Source: an archaeon (GTDB lineage: Archaea > Nanobdellota > Nanobdellia > Woesearchaeales > GW2011-AR9). Taken from it: DNA of 61,314 nucleotides. Position numbers and translations under genes: made by a program. Position 1 is the first letter of the stretch. Every line of letters begins with the position of its first letter. Shown in pieces: positions 57,575-61,314 of the stretch. The DNA is taken from positions 1-61,314 of the forward strand of contig NZCK01000031.1 in the NCBI GenBank assembly GCA_002688265.1. Direction: 5' to 3'. Below the pieces are notes generated by a model. The model did no database searches. It was not told the DNA's origin and saw only the letters and a list, made by a program, of their open reading frames with translations.

Positions 57575-59422
57575 ATGAATTATTCTCTTGAAAAAGTTCT
57601 ACGAATTGTAATATTTGTCAGCTTTTTATTATTGTTAAGCACAAGTGTAATGGCGAGCCCTTATGATGATAGACATATTGAATTGTTGGCAGTTCAGACA
57701 CAAGAAGATGGAACTACAGTAGGAAAATCAGCAGACCTATTTTTACAAGTAAGAGATGGAAGTGGCAGAGTTTTTTTAGACACAACACCTCTTACAAAAA
57801 TTGATACTCAAGCAACAACCAGGTATGCCAAAGAAATGGCTTGCGAATATTTTGATTTGAACTGTGACAAATATGATTTCTTTTTTACAATCCGTTCAGA
57901 TACTAGTATTGTAGGTGGGCCAAGCGCGGGAGCTGCAACAGCTGCTTTAACTGCTATTGCTGTTATGGATTTAAAGCATGATGAAACAATAGCAGTTACA
58001 GGATCTATTAATTCTGGTGGAACTGTTGGTCCTGTAGGAGGAGTTAAAAGTAAAATTGAAGCAGCTAAAGAACAAGGACTAAGTAAGGTTTTAGTGCCAC
58101 CAGGAGCGTTAAGTGAACCAGTTTATGATAATAAAATGTCTTCAGCGATTGATTGGAGAGAATATTATACAAATTATCCAACAAGTAGAACCAGCTCACC
58201 AGTATATCTATTAAGAGATTATGCCAATTATGTTTTAGGAATTAATGCAATAGAGGTAGTTGATTTAGCAGATCTTCTATATGAACTTACTGGCGAAAAT
58301 TATTCTTTAGAATTAGGAGAATTAGAAGTTGACGAAACCTATACAGATATTATGAAAGGTTTAGATCAAATGTTATGTGAAAGGTTTGATTTATTGGTCT
58401 TAGAATTAGAAGATTTTGCTGATATTGATTCAAACATGACTGAAAGAATTGAAGGGTATCAAAATAATTCTATTGGGGCCCGAGAAGATGAAAACTATTA
58501 CTCCTCAGCAAGTTCTTGTTTTGGAGGAAATGTATATTTACAATATCAAATATATGAAGAATCTGAAATGAGTTCAGATGAATTTTTGTTAGAAGTTGAA
58601 AATCTAGCAAAAGAAGTATCAGAATTTCAAATAGAAGTTGAGTCCATGGAACTTTTAACAATCTCAGATTTACAAACTAAGATGGTTGTAAAAGAGCGTC
58701 TTCGAGAAGCAGAAGAATATTTGAGCATTGCACTTTCAGAAAATAGTACTTACGCTTTAGCTTATGGTCATGAAAGAATTGTGTCAGCCACGACATGGAC
58801 AGAATTTTTTAAAATGGAAGGAAAGTCTTTAGATTTGAGTTTAGATTCTTTGCAAATTGCTTGTTACTCTAAAATTTTGGAAGCAGAAGAGAGATATCGC
58901 TATGCAACCTTATTTTTTACAGGATTTGATTTGGAATACATGTTAGAAAAAATAGTTGGAGCACAGACAGCTTGGGAAGAAGAAAATTATGAACTTTGTA
59001 TCGTTCAGGCATCGCAAGCAAAGGCAGAAGCATCTTCAATAGTTAGTAGTGTAGGGTTGGGTACAACTGTATCTTTAGAGTATTTGGATGCAAAACGAGA
59101 AGCAGCCCTTAGAACTTTAGTTAGTAATACTAAGGAAGGTCAATTTCCGATTCTTGGTTATTCATATTATATGTTTGCTCAAAATTTAGAAGAAAATGAT
59201 GCTTATTCCGCTTTGTTGTATTATGAATACGCTTTGGAGATGAGCGAATTGAATGTTTATTTTGATGAAGTTGAAGATGAGGGATTAATTGGTGGGTTTT
59301 TATCTAAGTTTGGTTTAAATGGTGATTCTCAAGTATTTTTTAATGGATTCTTTCAAGGACTTTTGATGGGAGTTTTGCTTATGTGGATTTTTTTTAATTG
59401 GAATAAGGGGAAGAAGAGTTGA
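57575..59422 (+). CDS. Secreted membrane-anchored S16 (Lon-like) peptidase
   Basis: A signal peptide (IVIFVSFLLLLSTSVMAS) leads to a Lon-type S16 protease domain (about 30-210), without an AAA+ domain. The Ser-Lys dyad is in SIVGGPSAGAATAALT (Ser117) and GTVGPVGGVKSK (Lys about 158). Residues 250-560 are helical and acidic, and the C-terminus is a TM helix (FFNGFFQGLLMGVLLMWIFF) followed by NKGKKS. The protease would thus face the outside, tied to the membrane by its tail. It probably processes surface proteins such as the adjacent beta-helix protein; that is inference. Confidence 0.85.
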   Translation: MNYSLEKVLRIVIFVSFLLLLSTSVMASPYDDRHIELLAVQTQEDGTTVGKSADLFLQVRDGSGRVFLDTTPLTKIDTQATTRYAKEMACEYFDLNCDKYDFFFTIRSDTSIVGGPSAGAATAALTAIAVMDLKHDETIAVTGSINSGGTVGPVGGVKSKIEAAKEQGLSKVLVPPGALSEPVYDNKMSSAIDWREYYTNYPTSRTSSPVYLLRDYANYVLGINAIEVVDLADLLYELTGENYSLELGELEVDETYTDIMKGLDQMLCERFDLLVLELEDFADIDSNMTERIEGYQNNSIGAREDENYYSSASSCFGGNVYLQYQIYEESEMSSDEFLLEVENLAKEVSEFQIEVESMELLTISDLQTKMVVKERLREAEEYLSIALSENSTYALAYGHERIVSATTWTEFFKMEGKSLDLSLDSLQIACYSKILEAEERYRYATLFFTGFDLEYMLEKIVGAQTAWEEENYELCIVQASQAKAEASSIVSSVGLGTTVSLEYLDAKREAALRTLVSNTKEGQFPILGYSYYMFAQNLEENDAYSALLYYEYALEMSELNVYFDEVEDEGLIGGFLSKFGLNGDSQVFFNGFFQGLLMGVLLMWIFFNWNKGKKS

Positions 59423-59449
59423 TTAATTTCTGTTACATTGGAGGGAAAA

Positions 59450-59457
59450 TTTATATA
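59450..59457 (+). promoter_or_regulatory. TATA box of the beta-helix protein gene
   Basis: TTTATATA lies 27 nt before the ATG at 59481, again a leaderless arrangement. Confidence 0.5.
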
Positions 59458-59480
59458 GTTGTTTTTGATATGTTTTCTCT

Positions 59481-61314
59481 ATGAGAAAGAGTGTTGGTTT
59501 GGTAGTAGTTTTTACTTTGTTATTATTAATGATGAGTTCTGTAGTTGTGGCTGATTATGAAATAACTAGTTGTGGGGAATTTATTTATGAGGATTCAATA
59601 ATAGCAGATGGTGGTTTGACTGGTTGTACTGGAAATGGCGTTGTAATTGCAAATTCAAGCGTAACTCTTAATTGTAATGGACAGACGATATCAACAAGTG
59701 ATTCTAGTGTAATTTATGGAGTTTATATTGGTGCAGGACATTTAGATATAACTGTTGAAAATTGTGTTATTGATGGATTTAGTGTGGGAATTTATAATAG
59801 TGGTAGTCAAGATGTTGTAATCTCTGAATCAGAGATTACAAATGCAAATACTGGAATAATGAGTACTGGTTATAATACAGAAATAATTGGTAACGAAATT
59901 TCAGAGATCTCTGGAAATGGTGTCTTTGTTAGATATGGTGATATAGTAATCTCAGATAATTTAATTAATAATGTTGTAGGATATGGGATTTTTTCAGATG
60001 TTTCTGAAAGCATTTCTGTAATTCAGAATAACTTAAGTGAAGTTGATGCTGATGGAATATTATTAACTTATGCAACAGGAAATGTCTTTGATAATACTTT
60101 AAGTTCAATAGGAAATAATGCAATTGATTTGTCTTCAAGTGATGTTTTTGATGTTTATGAGAATATAATTACCAATGCCGCAAAAGGAATTGAGATAGAA
60201 GATTCGACAGAAATAAATATTTTCAATAATGAAATTTTTTATGTAGAAGAAGGAATTAGATTATCTTATTCTGAGAATGTAGAGATTTTATCAAATTATA
60301 TCTTTGATGTAAGTGCTGTTGGAGTTTATATTTTTGATCATGATCAAATAGGGGTTTCAAATAATATTATTAATGATACTTTGGTTGGGATGGTTATTGT
60401 AGGATCTGATGAAGGAGAGATAATAGAAAATATTTTTTTAAGTACTGAAGATGTACTTACTGGAACATTTGGTCTTTATATCTACGGATTATACCCAATA
60501 ACATCAACTTTATTTGAATTAAATTATTTCTCTGGTTTTGAAACAGGAATTGAACATTACAATTTTGGTAATGATAATATATTTAACTCAAATTATTTTT
60601 GTAATTCCCTAGAAACTGATTTTGTATGTCAATATTCTAACACAACCAACACAGGTTCAGGTAACTTTATGGATACAATAGAATATTGTGTTGAACCAAG
60701 TAATACAACTTGTAATATTAACTTACTTAATGATGGAGAAACATTTACTTTAACTAATAATCATGATTGTGGAACCCAGGATGGAATCATTGTAGATGCT
60801 GACGATGTTACAATAGATTGTAATGGATATAGTCTTGTTGGAAATGTTCCTAATCAAGGAATTATCTCAAAAGCAGATAATTTACTAATAAAAAATTGTA
60901 TAATAAAGAAATTTAGCAATGGAATTTATGCAACAGGATCATCTGATAATTTGCAAATTAGTAATTCACAAATTGAAGATTCTTCACAATTTGGGTTACA
61001 ATTAAGAGTTGGTTCAGTAGATATTAGTGGAAGTTATTTTTATTCTACTGTAACCCCGAATGCAGATGTTCTTTTAGAAGTGCCAGCATCATCTGGATCA
61101 CACACAATAGATTCTACTTTATTGTGTAGTTCAACAAGTAGTAAAAATTTAGAATGTTGGTCCGGTGCAAGTGCAGAAGTTACAAATAGTAATATTGATT
61201 CAATTAATTGTGTTACCCCTATTAATATTGATAATTCTGATTGTTCAGGAATTGCAACTTTAGGGATGGATAAAATAATCAACAACGCTTTCCCTTCAGA
61301 ATTAAATAACACCT
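59481..61314 (+). CDS. Right-handed beta-helix surface protein (partial, runs off window)
   Basis: Signal peptide (RKSVGLVVVFTLLLLMMSSV) then at least 590 residues of parallel beta-helix repeats of the PbH1/NosD type, with short N-rich turns (DNLINNVVGYGIFSD, NNLSEVDADGILL, ENIITNAAKGIEIE). Two Cys-bearing caps (SCGEFIYEDSII and CNINLLNDGETFTL) appear to begin repeated modules, so at least two helices are present. It is open to the window edge and the 3' end is not seen. Such proteins are common surface proteins in DPANN and related archaea, acting in adhesion or polysaccharide binding. No active site is evident. Confidence 0.75.
   Translation, partial: MRKSVGLVVVFTLLLLMMSSVVVADYEITSCGEFIYEDSIIADGGLTGCTGNGVVIANSSVTLNCNGQTISTSDSSVIYGVYIGAGHLDITVENCVIDGFSVGIYNSGSQDVVISESEITNANTGIMSTGYNTEIIGNEISEISGNGVFVRYGDIVISDNLINNVVGYGIFSDVSESISVIQNNLSEVDADGILLTYATGNVFDNTLSSIGNNAIDLSSSDVFDVYENIITNAAKGIEIEDSTEINIFNNEIFYVEEGIRLSYSENVEILSNYIFDVSAVGVYIFDHDQIGVSNNIINDTLVGMVIVGSDEGEIIENIFLSTEDVLTGTFGLYIYGLYPITSTLFELNYFSGFETGIEHYNFGNDNIFNSNYFCNSLETDFVCQYSNTTNTGSGNFMDTIEYCVEPSNTTCNINLLNDGETFTLTNNHDCGTQDGIIVDADDVTIDCNGYSLVGNVPNQGIISKADNLLIKNCIIKKFSNGIYATGSSDNLQISNSQIEDSSQFGLQLRVGSVDISGSYFYSTVTPNADVLLEVPASSGSHTIDSTLLCSSTSSKNLECWSGASAEVTNSNIDSINCVTPINIDNSDCSGIATLGMDKIINNAFPSELNNT

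Overview
The window looks like a piece of an AT-rich archaeal genome, most likely a DPANN lineage (Woesearchaeota-like; the lineage is inference). Archaeal markers are deoxyhypusine synthase, a two-domain CDC48/VAT ATPase, an ATP-dependent DNA ligase, prefoldin alpha next to FtsY, TYW1-type wyosine synthase, an archaeal-type GAPDH, an archaeal/eukaryal-type tRNA methylthiotransferase, an NMD3-related protein, TrmB regulators and class III (KKGQ) pilin-like proteins. Most genes have a TATA-like box 24-29 nt before the start codon, so leaderless transcripts appear to be the rule. No rRNA, tRNA or CRISPR array was seen.

Layout. 1-9800: small and accessory genes (PP2C-like phosphatase with an in-frame TGA, GNAT, CYTH, alpha/beta-hydrolase lipoprotein, J-domain protein, METTL5-like methyltransferase, PHPT1/Janus-like protein), including a junction where a B12/radical-SAM gene and an APS-kinase gene are both cut and joined. 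9850-16430: cell-surface region with pilin-like proteins, tandem paralogues of an unknown family, a lipoprotein and an 887-aa acidic secreted protein, preceded by an array of four perfect hairpins. 16437-19900: tRNA methylthiotransferase, DEDDh exonuclease and a candidate DUF4258/DUF2283 toxin-antitoxin pair. 20635-29900: TrmB regulator divergent from a secreted protein and a pentapeptide-repeat protein with a palindrome between, then TatD, GAPDH, an RSH-like HD protein, a lipoprotein, a DEAD-box helicase and a deoxyribosyltransferase-like protein.

29979-33021: a compact operon of deoxyhypusine synthase, a PLP decarboxylase and agmatinase, with a tiny leaderless upstream ORF and a long hairpin in its leader; this links polyamine synthesis to hypusination of aIF5A. 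33072-43640: DUF2061, DUF1653, CDC48 with a downstream RpoA-CTD-like protein, DNA ligase, ICMT-like enzyme, a triple-repeat protein, a large coiled-coil protein and a pilin-like protein. 43681-48459: a Tat-exported serine beta-lactamase-fold protein and a PEP-synthase-like enzyme with two swivelling His domains and no PEP barrel. 48525-59422: FtsY, prefoldin, a GGDEF-like protein, TYW1, TrmB, upp-HD-CYTH, acylphosphatase-like, UppS, NMD3-like and a membrane-anchored S16 protease. 59481-end: a beta-helix surface protein running off the window.

The least explained signal is a set of intergenic multi-hairpin elements (102-167, 9857-9949, 54912-55047, 57346-57537). The last two share related terminal inverted repeats and may be one family of structured, MITE-like elements or structured RNAs. 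The protein-level surprises are the double-His PEP-synthase-like enzyme and the GGDEF-like protein.
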